DNA of 23,986 nt. It comes from JALOAR01 sp041649615. Lineage in GTDB: Bacteria; Patescibacteriota; Minisyncoccia; UBA6257; Colwellbacteraceae. Shown piece after piece: positions 14,368 through 20,266 of this stretch. The position numbers and the translations under genes were made by a program. Under the pieces are notes generated by a model. The model saw only the letters and a list, made by a program, of their open reading frames with translations. It had not been told where the DNA came from and did no database searches. Position 1 is the stretch's first letter. Every line of letters begins with the position of its first letter. The stretch is taken from positions 1 to 23,986 of the forward strand of contig JBAZMT010000012.1 of NCBI GenBank assembly GCA_041649615.1. The letters run 5' to 3'.

Positions 14368-14682
14368 TTAGTGCCCGGTCACCTCCTTGATGCTCTCGTC
14401 ATCCAGGATGACGTACGTGTCGTCCCACTTGCAACCGGCGGGCAACGGCTCCACGTCGTCAGCCTGCTCGGGGGTGCAACCCGTTGGCAGGGTGTCGGGT
14501 GGGTCGTCACTGGTGACGCCGCTGGCCTCGTCCTCATCCTTCTCTGCGAGCAAGGTGGCGAACTCGCCGCGGTTGGCGACGCCCACTACCACGAGGTCGT
14601 GAGCAAAGGGCAGGACGATGCCCTTCAGTTCACTCTCGGGGTTGCGCCCCTCGAACAAGGCCAGGAACTCTCGGATCTTCAT
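14368..14682 (-). CDS. Hypothetical protein
   Basis: 104 aa, ATG 14682 after AAGGTAAGAGAGA. The N-terminus (MKIREFLALFEGRNPESELK) is helical; it then has strands (VVVGVANRGEF) and an acidic middle. A central TPEQADDVEPLPAGCKWDDT and YVILDDESIKEV suggests a small mixed fold. Family unknown. It has its own promoter (see 14719-14753) and terminator-like hairpin, so it is an independently regulated single gene. Confidence 0.75.
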   Translation of the reverse strand: MKIREFLALFEGRNPESELKGIVLPFAHDLVVVGVANRGEFATLLAEKDEDEASGVTSDDPPDTLPTGCTPEQADDVEPLPAGCKWDDTYVILDDESIKEVTGH

Positions 14683-14725
14683 TCTCTCTTACCTTTCTGC
14701 CAGGCTCTTCTCACCTGACCCGTTC

Positions 14726-14771
14726 ATTATGGGTGAGGCACGCGCTAGCGCAATGAGGATTCCGAAGAATC
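14726..14771 (-). promoter_or_regulatory. Promoter A for the 104-aa gene
   Basis: On the minus strand a TTCTTCGGAA-type box (complement TTCCGAAGAATC, 14760-14771) is followed six bases on by -35 TTGCGC (14748-14753), a 16-base spacer and -10 CATAAT (14726-14731). A GCGCTAGCGC palindrome (14742-14751) overlaps the -35 and spacer, so a binding protein would block the polymerase. The expected start point is some 35 bases from ATG 14682. The same arrangement with identical spacing is found at 15197-15242. Confidence 0.65.
14742..14751. repeat. Palindrome GCGCTAGCGC, copy 3
   Basis: Exact copy overlapping the -35 and spacer of promoter A. Confidence 0.7.
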
Positions 14772-14999
14772 ATCAGGCTTCTGCAAGGCGTCCCACTTCT
14801 TCGCGCAGCGAGGGCAGGTAGGGCGCTGGCCGTTACCCTTGGGGTCGGCGTACTCGTCTGCCAGGTTCTCGCCTGGCACCCTGCAACCAGATCTGTCCGT
14901 CTCGGTGTCGAGTAGGTGAGTGAGCAGGGTACGGCGAGCCAGGTCGGGGCCACGGTAGGCCCCACCTAGCACTCCCCTGGTTTGGTAGCGTTGGCTCAC
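14745..14999 (-). CDS. Small zinc-binding protein
   Basis: 84 aa, GTG 14999 overlapping the previous stop as GTGA; this start is preferred to an upstream in-frame one. A short N-terminal strand region leads to THLLDTETDRSGCRVPGEN and then a CPRC zinc ribbon (GQRPTCPRCAKKWDAL), with Cys39-like and CxxC ligands. The H-L-D...C...P-T-C-P-R-C signature is common in small phage and actinobacterial zinc proteins of unknown role. Its C-terminal end (SSESSLR) reaches the promoter A box, so the 3' end overlaps control DNA. Confidence 0.75.
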   Translation of the reverse strand: MSQRYQTRGVLGGAYRGPDLARRTLLTHLLDTETDRSGCRVPGENLADEYADPKGNGQRPTCPRCAKKWDALQKPDDSSESSLR

Positions 15000-15190
15000 G
15001 AGTAACCCCAAAAGGAGCCGCCCAACCAAAGCACGCGGTGACCCTTGGCTTCCAGCGCGAGGCCCAACGCCTTGGGGCCCTTGCGGTCGCTGCGGAGCGA
15101 TGGGGCGTAGCCGCTGGCCATTGCTTGGGCGAGGTCGGCGTAGGTACGGAACGCGGTGTTCTGGGCGACGAGGGTGTTCAGCTGGTCCAT
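14996..15190 (-). CDS. Small hypothetical protein, possibly from a leaderless transcript
   Basis: 64 aa from ATG 15190. No ribosome site is visible; instead the -10 box CATGAT (15197-15202) ends six bases upstream, so the transcript could start at the ATG itself. Residues 15-55 look folded (ADLAQAMASGYAPSLRSD, GLALEAKGHRVLWLGG). Family unknown. The stop overlaps the downstream GTG start. Confidence 0.6.
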   Translation of the reverse strand: MDQLNTLVAQNTAFRTYADLAQAMASGYAPSLRSDRKGPKALGLALEAKGHRVLWLGGSFWGYS

Positions 15191-15196
15191 GCGTTC

Positions 15197-15242
15197 ATCA
15201 TGGGTGAAGCCGTTCTACTCGCAATCGCCTTTCCGAAGAATC
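15197..15242 (-). promoter_or_regulatory. Promoter B, possibly leaderless
   Basis: On the minus strand TTCCGAAGAATC (complement, 15231-15242) stands six bases from -35 TTGCGA (15219-15224), then a 16-base spacer and -10 CATGAT (15197-15202). The box, both spacings and the -35/-10 match promoter A. ATG 15190 lies six bases after the -10. Confidence 0.6.
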
Positions 15243-15343
15243 CGACTCTTCCGATTGCGGCAGATCTGTTCGTCCCCTGCCTCGGCTCGGCTTGCTCGCG
15301 GAGCTAAAGTATCTGCCCTTCCCCGAGCTCGGCGCCAAGGGCC

Positions 15344-15393
15344 CCCCTTGCATTCCTTGGGTGAGCCTACCCACTACCAAGGAATGCAAGGGG
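15344..15393. terminator. 17-bp perfect hairpin next to the 79-aa gene
   Basis: CCCCTTGCATTCCTTGG (15344-15360) pairs perfectly with CCAAGGAATGCAAGGGG (15377-15393), 16-base loop. It lies eight bases beyond the stop at 15402 on the minus strand. No U-run follows, so it may be a processed or protein-bound hairpin rather than a simple terminator. It is the strongest hairpin in this window. Confidence 0.65.
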
Positions 15394-15401
15394 CAAGGGC
15401 A

Positions 15402-15641
15402 TCACCTCCCGATAGCTCGGAGGTACTCTTCCCACGCCATTGTGTGCTCAGTGCCCGTGTCTACCTGCCCACCGTAGAGCCGCACGTAGCCAACCTTCAC
15501 AGGCGTCCACCCTTGGCGGGTGAACACCTTCACCCCTTCGTTGTCCCGAGCGCGGTGGACGTGCTTGTCCTTGGTGAGCTCCACCCATCGGGGCCGGTAG
15601 TTGATTGTGCCTAGCGCGAAGTCATCGAAGTAGCGAACCAT
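15402..15641 (-). CDS. Hypothetical protein
   Basis: 79 aa, ATG 15641 after AGGAGGAACAG. Strands dominate: GTINYRPRWVELTKDKHVHR, then EGVKVFTRQGWTPVKVGYVR and a helical end (EHTMAWEEYLRAIG). Aromatic-rich, likely a small single beta domain. Family unknown. Its promoter C is just upstream and its own hairpin follows. Confidence 0.75.
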   Translation of the reverse strand: MVRYFDDFALGTINYRPRWVELTKDKHVHRARDNEGVKVFTRQGWTPVKVGYVRLYGGQVDTGTEHTMAWEEYLRAIGR

Positions 15642-15661
15642 CTGTTCCTCCTGACCCGTTC

Positions 15662-15702
15662 ATTATGCGCTAGCGCTTTCCAACTCGCTTCCGAATTCCG
15701 AA
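15662..15702 (-). promoter_or_regulatory. Promoter C (variant)
   Basis: The -10 CATAAT (15662-15667) and the following GAACGGGTCAGG match promoter A, and a TTCCGAATTCCGAA box (15689-15702) lies upstream. But the distance from box to -10 is seven bases shorter than in A and B, and a clear -35 is missing. The palindrome GCGCTAGCGC (15667-15676) abuts the -10. It probably depends on an activator. Confidence 0.45.
15667..15676. repeat. Palindrome GCGCTAGCGC, copy 4
   Basis: Exact copy abutting the -10 of promoter C, 26 bases before ATG 15641 of the gene on the minus strand. Confidence 0.65.
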
Positions 15703-16000
15703 ACGACGATGCCCTTTCCTGAGGCTAGGTGCCCGTCTGGAGGGAGGGGATCTTCCTTCAGGCTGGACCGTCTAATCGCTTGGTCTACGCGCGTACGAGG
15801 GCACGGGGGGCCTGCGGGGGGCCTGGAAGGCTGTTTCGAAGGGTTCGTCGGCCTTGCGTCTTGTGTAAGTCTTCTTTCTGTCCAGCGCGGGAGCTTGCAT
15901 CGTCTAAGGCGTCATCGATCCTATCGAGAAGACTTCTAGCTATCTTGGGAGAGAGGTTCGCTTATGGGTCGTCGCTAGGATGGTGTAGAGGGAGCTTCGC

Positions 16001-16363
16001 CTAGCGGCTCAGCTTCTTGATATTGGGAGGAAGCTTCTTCTTGGTCTTAGGAGGGAGGGGAGCATTCCTTGGTTCTGGAGAATGACGAAAGTGTGGGCGG
16101 GGTGGGGATTGGTGGAAGTTGAAAGCATCGAGAGCGAATTGGAGCCGTTGGGAAGCGATGGAGCAGACATGGCGGAGCCTGGTGATTTCGCGTTGCAGAT
16201 CTTCTACCTGCCTCTCCAGTTCCTCTTCGCGCGAATGCTTGGGCGGGATGGGGTCGTAGTCAGGTAGCTCCGGTTCAAGACACGTTTCGGGGCAGCCTTC
16301 AGGGTTGGAGCCGTTGTCACCGTACTTGCACGTCGAACAGTCACGCTCGGGATTGTTAGCCAT
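16001..16363 (-). CDS. Cys-cluster plus coiled-coil protein
   Basis: 120 aa, ATG 16363. Residues 8-30 hold CSTCKYGDNGS followed by CPETC, a four-Cys zinc or iron cluster. Residues 43-80 form a coiled coil (REEELERQVEDLQREITRLR). The end is Pro/Lys rich and basic, possibly nucleic-acid binding. No ribosome site is visible; TTCTAGCG, part of the repeated inverted-repeat element, precedes the ATG. Family unknown. Confidence 0.75.
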   Translation of the reverse strand: MANNPERDCSTCKYGDNGSNPEGCPETCLEPELPDYDPIPPKHSREEELERQVEDLQREITRLRHVCSIASQRLQFALDAFNFHQSPPRPHFRHSPEPRNAPLPPKTKKKLPPNIKKLSR

Positions 16364-16377
16364 CGCTAGAATGATTC

Positions 16378-16401
16378 GAACCTCTCACCGGGGAGAGATC
16401 T
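16378..16401. promoter_or_regulatory. 24-bp inverted repeat, copy at the 63-aa gene stop
   Basis: Arms GAACCTCTC and GAGAGATCT around ACCGGG. One arm is degenerate. It lies just upstream of ATG 16363 (minus strand) and also encodes the last residues (SPR) and stop of the gene at 16385-16576. Confidence 0.7.
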
Positions 16402-16576
16402 CGACCTTTCTGGTTGCGTTCCATTGCTCGTGGATGGGGCATAGCTTCAGAACGTCTCCCCTCACGCCCGCTTCAAAGGCCTTGGGGTCCTCCTCCGCCC
16501 GAATCCATCGGCAGCCACACTGATAGACGCCAGGGGCTACTTCGCTCCGCTTCAAGGTGTCGCCGTTGTCTTCCAT
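16385..16576 (-). CDS. Small zinc-binding protein
   Basis: 63 aa from ATG 16576; AGGA lies seven bases upstream. GVYQCGCRWIRAEEDP, then KLCPIHEQWN: Cys-x-Cys and Cys-x2-His form a likely zinc site. Residues 21-50 look like a small beta-helix fold. The last codons are part of the inverted repeat at 16378. Family unknown. Confidence 0.75.
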   Translation of the reverse strand: MEDNGDTLKRSEVAPGVYQCGCRWIRAEEDPKAFEAGVRGDVLKLCPIHEQWNATRKVEISPR

Positions 16577-16585
16577 CGAATTGTC

Positions 16586-16595
16586 CTAGCGCTAG
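16586..16595. repeat. Palindrome CTAGCGCTAG
   Basis: Perfect 10-bp palindrome, eight bases from the inverted repeat at 16604-16627. The pair CTAGCG and inverted repeat recurs with small changes at 14258/14281 and at 16361/16378. Confidence 0.55.
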
Positions 16596-16603
16596 AACGA
16601 AAC

Positions 16604-16627
16604 GAACCTCTCACCGGGGAGAGGTTC
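16604..16627. promoter_or_regulatory. 24-bp inverted repeat, perfect-arm copy
   Basis: GAACCTCTC and GAGAGGTTC arms are perfect (nine pairs) around ACCGGG. Its right half encodes the last residues (SPR) and stop of the gene at 16611-16859, and it lies upstream of the 63-aa gene on the minus strand. Confidence 0.75.
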
Positions 16628-16859
16628 TTCGGCGCGCTGCTCGCTTGGCTGCAACGCGGGCTCGTATCTCGGCTGTCGTGTCCTGGAGCAGGGTCAACCG
16701 CAACTGGAGAGCCTGCAACGTGGCAAGCTCCTCAGGGCTCAGCCAGTCCGTCTCGCAAGGGTAGAGCGGGTTCCCTTGCGCTGGCATGCGAGCGCGCCCA
16801 ACTGCAACGAGGCTGTCGATCTCTCGCTCGAGATGGGCGCGCTCCAATTCACGAATCAT
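16611..16859 (-). CDS. Small coiled-coil protein
   Basis: 82 aa. It starts with ATGA overlap at 16859. The whole length is helical (ELERAHLEREIDSLVAVGRA, then LSPEELATLQALQLRLTLLQ) with a basic end (KRAARRRTSPR). PLYPCETDWLSPEEL lies in the middle. The last residues SPR come from the inverted repeat. Family unknown; it could be a small oligomeric nucleic-acid-linked protein. Confidence 0.75.
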   Translation of the reverse strand: MIRELERAHLEREIDSLVAVGRARMPAQGNPLYPCETDWLSPEELATLQALQLRLTLLQDTTAEIRARVAAKRAARRRTSPR

Positions 16860-17335
16860 TGGGGCCTGGCAATGCCGTCTAGCACGTCCCTTTGGATGGC
16901 CTTCAGCATCGTTCGCTGAGCGGTTCGGTAGTCCGTGTCGGGGGACATCCTGCCGTTCGACAACGCGGTCAGGTAGTGGGAGAAAGCCTCCTTTGCCTGG
17001 TCGTCAGTGAGCCCTTCGAACTGGAAGACCAAGTTCATGGGCGTCAGCACCTTGAACGAGTCGAAGTTCGTCGGCTGATTGTTGGAGTCCGGGTTCAGGG
17101 CGTAGCAGATCAGCTCATGGGAACTGTTCTGGTTCTGAAGCGATGGCGCTGGCATGCCTTCCACTGGCCGCAAGTGCACGAGCGAGAGCATGTAGTCGTG
17201 CCACATCGGGTGAGCCTCGGGAAAGCGAAGGATGACGATGCGCAAGCACGTCGAGTGCCCTTCAACTCCATCAACGTCCCAGACGTTGCCGTTGCTGAAC
17301 TCTTCGGCGGGTTTCTTTTCGATTGGATAGATCAC
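16856..17335 (-). CDS. Hypothetical protein
   Basis: 159 aa from GTG 17335, which overlaps the previous stop (GTGA) after AGGAGA; longer upstream readings are rejected for that reason. Residues 15-70 hold strands with a VDGVEGHSTCLRIVILRFPE motif and MWHDYMLSLVHLRPV; the rest has NSSHELICYALNPD and LTPMNLVFQFEGLTDDQAKE, then a helical C-terminus. It looks like a small alpha/beta domain of about 110 residues. Family unknown. Confidence 0.8.
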   Translation of the reverse strand: MIYPIEKKPAEEFSNGNVWDVDGVEGHSTCLRIVILRFPEAHPMWHDYMLSLVHLRPVEGMPAPSLQNQNSSHELICYALNPDSNNQPTNFDSFKVLTPMNLVFQFEGLTDDQAKEAFSHYLTALSNGRMSPDTDYRTAQRTMLKAIQRDVLDGIARPQ

Positions 17336-17667
17336 GTTCGGTTCTCCTGAGGGGTTGGTTCCAGCGCGGTCAAGTCGCACCCTGCAAAGTGGAAGCACGA
17401 GAAGAAGTTGACGGGGTTCGTGTCGGGTTCGGATTCGGATAGCATTGCCCACTTCCGAACGGGCTTGTCGAACTCGACGAGATAGGTGGGCGTCTTGCGA
17501 TCGAAGGGATTCTCGCTTACTTCGATGATGGTGCCTTCGACGCCTGTGAAGGCCTTGAGCGCGTCACTGGTCCACTGCTCCAAGTCAGTGGGGGCAACCC
17601 TGACCCGCGTGCCGTAGGTTGCTTCCACACTGACCAAGCGCTTGTCGAGTAGCTCCTTGATGATCAT
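17332..17667 (-). CDS. Hypothetical protein
   Basis: 111 aa from ATG 17667, overlapping the DUF5662 stop (ATGA). Residues 1-45 are a strand-helix region (IKELLDKRLVSVEATYGTRV), then a strand-rich part with GVEGTIIEVSENPFD and PTYLVEFDKPVRKWAML, an SH3-like pattern. The region before the stop includes CFHFAGCDLTALE. Family unknown. The stop overlaps the next GTG start. Confidence 0.75.
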   Translation of the reverse strand: MIIKELLDKRLVSVEATYGTRVRVAPTDLEQWTSDALKAFTGVEGTIIEVSENPFDRKTPTYLVEFDKPVRKWAMLSESEPDTNPVNFFSCFHFAGCDLTALEPTPQENRT

Positions 17668-18269
17668 TGCCCTGGCTTCCACTTGCTCTGGACCACCCTG
17701 AAGCCGACGCAATCGTGCCCATCGTGATTGAGCACGTGCGCTGACGTGATCGAACACTGACCGCCCTTGTCGTCTTCGAAGTTGCGATGAACGCAATTGC
17801 CGCACGACTTGTCGAGTTCGAACACGAGGGCTGAAGCGGTGTTCTCGAGTATGGCTTGCAGTTGCGATCCATACACGAACCGCCCCGAGTTCTTCTCGAT
17901 GCTCTCCCAGATGTTGCCGTCGGCGTGCCGTTTGGTTGCGGCATACCAGTCGACGAACATCTCGATCAAGTCGAAGAGGTTCATCCCATTGATGCCGTTG
18001 AGGAAGTGCTCAGGGTGATGCCTGTTCACCTGATAGTGATGGTCCAGCGCGGGCTTCATCGCCTCGAGATAGGACTTGTACTCGGGGCTCCCATAGGTCG
18101 TGTCCTTCAGCTTCGCCGTGAACTCGTCGAAGACTGGCGCTTCGGCTTCGCTGAACTTCGACTGATCGTGCTGCTCGGCGCGCTTGAGCAAGTGCGTGAC
18201 GACGATATGGATGAGGCGCTGGACCTCGTTGATGTGTGCTTGCGTCTGTGCGTTCAACTGGTCTTGCAT
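17664..18269 (-). CDS. DUF5662 family protein with added Cys cluster
   Basis: 201 aa, ATG 18269 with GGAG. Residues 1-147 match DUF5662: HLLKRAEQHDQSKFSEAE (25-42), HHYQVNRHHPEHFLNGINGM (77-96), LIEMFVDWYAATKRHADGN (101-119) and IEKNSGRF. It is an all-helical family with conserved His/Asp that looks like an HD-type fold; no function is established. Residues 155-190 add CGNC, QCS and DCVG, a possible zinc-binding tail. It overlaps its neighbours at both ends (16 bases upstream, ATGA downstream), so it belongs to a translationally coupled set. Confidence 0.8.
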   Translation of the reverse strand: MQDQLNAQTQAHINEVQRLIHIVVTHLLKRAEQHDQSKFSEAEAPVFDEFTAKLKDTTYGSPEYKSYLEAMKPALDHHYQVNRHHPEHFLNGINGMNLFDLIEMFVDWYAATKRHADGNIWESIEKNSGRFVYGSQLQAILENTASALVFELDKSCGNCVHRNFEDDKGGQCSITSAHVLNHDGHDCVGFRVVQSKWKPGQ

Positions 18270-18628
18270 GGTACATCTCCTTCAACTTCGATCAACCTTC
18301 CAATGACGATGCCTTGAACACCGTCTTGGATGTAGCCGGCTGTCTTGGCTTCCATCCATTGCGTTGGGCAATGCGGATCGAAGCAATTGTCGGGCGACTC
18401 CATTCGAAACGTGTCGCCCGCTTTGATATCGATCAAACCCGACACGCGCTCTTCGCCGTCAGCCGTCTTGCGGAACACCTTTCGAAGCGGACCGATCATC
18501 ATCTTGACAGCTTCGCATTCTTCCAAAGCCTCGTGACGATCTTGATCGTTGAGAACAAGAAGCTTGTCGTACTTCGAGCATCTACCGCCCAATAGAAAGG
18601 AACAGTTGATCAAGCATTCTTGCTTCAC
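18254..18628 (-). CDS. Hypothetical protein with two-part layout
   Basis: 124 aa, GTG 18628 (GTGA overlap with the previous stop). The N-terminus has a CLINCSFLLGGRCSKY Cys cluster and helix; the C-terminus from about 63 is a strand-rich domain (SGLIDIKAGDTFRMESPDN, then DGVQGIVIGRLIEVE). Proteins starting with DIKAGDTFRM-type strands are common in phages with unknown role. The stop overlaps the next gene by 16 bases. Confidence 0.75.
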   Translation of the reverse strand: MKQECLINCSFLLGGRCSKYDKLLVLNDQDRHEALEECEAVKMMIGPLRKVFRKTADGEERVSGLIDIKAGDTFRMESPDNCFDPHCPTQWMEAKTAGYIQDGVQGIVIGRLIEVEGDVPCKTS

Positions 18629-18933
18629 GGCTTCACCTCGTGCTCTTCGACGTATTCAGGCGTGAAGATGGTGCGACAGCAATCACCGTGATCGTAGCAT
18701 TCAGCCTCGATCACTCGAAGCTCTTCCCATCCCTTATAGGTTCCCTTGAACACTTCGGCCGTGTCCAATGCTTCCTTCTTGTCGTCGAAGTGGAAGCGCC
18801 CCTGATTGGTGAGTGCGAGAGCGTAGTAATCGAAGTCAGCTTCGTAGAAGACGATGACGAAGCGCTTTCGAAGCCCCTTGCCGTATTCAATCGTAGCCCG
18901 AAGCTCGGGGTCGATCTTGTCCTTGTCGATCAC
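18625..18933 (-). CDS. Hypothetical protein
   Basis: 102 aa, ATG 18933 (ATGA overlap with the MazG gene). Strand-helix pattern: LRKRFVIVFYEADFDYYALA, then NQGRFHFDDKKEALDTAEVF and a Cys-containing end (ECYDHGDCCRTIFTPEYV). Small proteins ending in a C-x-x-H-G-D-x-x-R motif occur in phages of various hosts. Role unknown. Its start and stop overlap both neighbours. Confidence 0.75.
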   Translation of the reverse strand: MIDKDKIDPELRATIEYGKGLRKRFVIVFYEADFDYYALALTNQGRFHFDDKKEALDTAEVFKGTYKGWEELRVIEAECYDHGDCCRTIFTPEYVEEHEVKP

Positions 18934-19508
18934 GGCTTGGGCCCTGTCCCTGCCAAGAACGCGTCGACACGTTCTCGCAGGCGCGACAAGCGCTCGCTGA
19001 GTTTCTGCTCGACGAGCCCTGGGAACACTTTGGCCAAGATCAATCGAACGCTCGCTGACGTGATGAGCACGTCGGCAAGTTCCGAAGCCATCTGCTCAGC
19101 ATTGTTGTCGCGCCCCATGACGAAGCGGTTCACGGCCGCGCTGGCCTCGCTGCATTCCTCTTGGAACTTGCGGAGCTGATGCTTGTCACCGAGCGCTTGA
19201 ATGGTCGTGTGAAGCAACGAAGAGACGGCGCCGTTGTCGAAGGCCTCAATGGTGTTGGCCAGCGCGGGGTTCGGGCCCTCTTCGCACTCCATGCGAGCCA
19301 TGATCTCGGTCCATGCCTCGCACGCCTTGCAGTCGATATTGACGCCCATCTCGGAGCCGCACATCGGGCAAGAACCGATGTCGGGTGCAACGAGCCGAAG
19401 GAGTTCGTCGTAGGTGATGTCGCCGAAGTAGAAGGGCCCTTCGCCCTTGACCACGATGGCAGTGAAGATGTCGGAACAGATCTGTTCTCTGGTTCTTGGT
19501 TTGGACAT
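18930..19508 (-). CDS. Zinc-ribbon fused to MazG-like NTP pyrophosphohydrolase
   Basis: 192 aa from ATG 19508 (AAAGG seven bases upstream; ATG 19523 lies inside the inverted repeat and has no room for a ribosome site). Residues 47-63 hold CPMC and CKAC, a zinc ribbon. Residues 112-180 match the all-alpha NTP-PPase (MazG) fold: EECSE (117-121) and ELAD (143-146), the metal-binding motif, then a helix ending LSERLSRL. It would hydrolyse NTPs or related signals; phage MazG proteins are reported to lower the stringent-response alarmone. It stands upstream of the 102-aa gene, overlapped by ATGA, downstream of the inverted repeat at 19520. Confidence 0.78.
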   Translation of the reverse strand: MSKPRTREQICSDIFTAIVVKGEGPFYFGDITYDELLRLVAPDIGSCPMCGSEMGVNIDCKACEAWTEIMARMECEEGPNPALANTIEAFDNGAVSSLLHTTIQALGDKHQLRKFQEECSEASAAVNRFVMGRDNNAEQMASELADVLITSASVRLILAKVFPGLVEQKLSERLSRLRERVDAFLAGTGPKP

Positions 19509-19519
19509 GGTATGGCCTT

Positions 19520-19543
19520 TCATCTCTCACCGGGGAGAGGTTC
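19520..19543. promoter_or_regulatory. 24-bp inverted repeat, copy upstream of the MazG gene
   Basis: Right arm GAGAGGTTC is intact; the left arm is reduced to TCATCTCTC; centre ACCGGG. It overlaps the first possible ATG (19523). It lies 11 bp before ATG 19508 and would hide the ribosome site if bound. Confidence 0.65.
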
Positions 19544-19567
19544 GTTGTTACCGTTCAACGAGTAAGG

Positions 19568-19611
19568 GCAGGCCCCACGATGCGGGGGGGTGTTGACATC
19601 GTGAGGCCTGC
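19568..19611 (-). terminator. Terminator-like hairpin after the 91-aa gene
   Basis: GCAGGCC (19568-19574) and GGCCTGC (19605-19611), with CACGATG/CATCGTG inside one C/A mismatch and a 14-base loop, form a 14-bp stem. It lies just past the stop at 19621 and before the MazG gene (minus strand). The tail is CCTTAC, so its strength is uncertain. Confidence 0.6.
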
Positions 19612-19620
19612 AAAGCTCTT

Positions 19621-19896
19621 CTAGCGCGAGCCGACGGCGCGCACAACCGGTTCGCGCGCTGGAACACCCGGTTCCCCGCCGGGCCCATCACGAAGGGCAA
19701 GGGTGACCTCGTTGCCCGTGGGTTCGAGTTGCTCGATGTCCAAGCACACACTGTCTTGGAACTTGCCGTCCTTGTCGAGTCTCGGTGACAACGTGATGCG
19801 CACGCAACCGTTGATCCATTCGGTTTTGGCAACGGCAACGCCGATGAAGCCGCTGATCTTGTCCTTGTATTCCTTGCCTAGTTTGAAGTCCTTCAT
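19621..19896 (-). CDS. Small phage protein, unknown
   Basis: 91 aa from ATG 19896, preceded by AGGATGAG and one base after the previous stop. YKDKISGFIGVAVAKTEWIN and GCVRITLSPRLDKDG, then DIEQLEP, form a small beta domain of a type seen widely in phages (a DKI-x-GF-x-GV start and a short GC-x-x-x-x-L-x-P strand). The C-terminus is Pro/Gly rich. No function known. Confidence 0.75.
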   Translation of the reverse strand: MKDFKLGKEYKDKISGFIGVAVAKTEWINGCVRITLSPRLDKDGKFQDSVCLDIEQLEPTGNEVTLALRDGPGGEPGVPAREPVVRAVGSR

Positions 19897-19897
19897 C

Positions 19898-20266
19898 TCA
19901 TCCTGCTTTCTCATCTCCCTGAGCATCTGCATCAGGCGAAGGTTTCGTAGTATCCGCATAGAACGCCTCCTCGTTGGATGGTGTCAACTCGAGACCCTTC
20001 TCTGCCAACGTGCGCTCCACGAACTTGAAGTAGTTGTCGCGCTTAGCCATCTTGAGCTGAAGCGGCTTCGCCGTACTTCCAGCGAGGGTATGTTCGGTGA
20101 ACTCGAGAGTCGAAGGGCCCGTCTTTCGTAAGGTGCCACTCACCTGACGGTTACCGATCGTTATCGTTGCATGGCGTTCTGTTGCCGTGCTTCTTGAGAA
20201 CTCTTCGAGTGCCTTGTCGTTGCGACGTTGCTTGCGCGCTTGCTTCTTCAGGTTGAATCGTTTCAT
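19898..20266 (-). CDS. Hypothetical protein, partly overlapping the zinc gene
   Basis: 122 aa. The basic N-terminus (MKRFNLKKQARKQRRNDKAL) is followed by strands (ATITIGNRQVSGTLRK) and helix (NYFKFVERTLAEKGLELTPS), then a Glu/Ala-rich end. ATG 20266 is preceded by GAGATGACCC. Its first 116 bases are shared out of frame with the gene at 20151-20495. Family unknown. If the overlap is not used, a later start is possible. Confidence 0.6.
   Translation of the reverse strand: MKRFNLKKQARKQRRNDKALEEFSRSTATERHATITIGNRQVSGTLRKTGPSTLEFTEHTLAGSTAKPLQLKMAKRDNYFKFVERTLAEKGLELTPSNEEAFYADTTKPSPDADAQGDEKAG

Larger units (their letters stand above)
15642..16000. other. 359-bp gap with promoter C, repeats and an inverted-repeat relic
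   Basis: No credible gene. Holds promoter C at its left end; GGGGGGCCTGC repeated in tandem at 15805-15825; TCCAGCGCGG at 15881; a GACTTCTAG word; and GAGAGAGGTTCG near 15951-15960, a half-site of the 24-bp inverted repeat in the other orientation, followed by CGCTAGGA as in the copy at 16604. Confidence 0.5.

Noticed and set aside
15198..15389. 63-aa minus-strand frame
   Set aside because: Covers promoter B and the 17-bp hairpin; Ser/Arg-rich with no motif.
15805..15825. Tandem 11-bp G-rich repeat
   Set aside because: Only two units; too few for a CRISPR or origin array.
15709..16004. Plus-strand frames of 76 and 91 aa
   Set aside because: Contain tandem G-rich repeats and a half-operator; no ribosome site.
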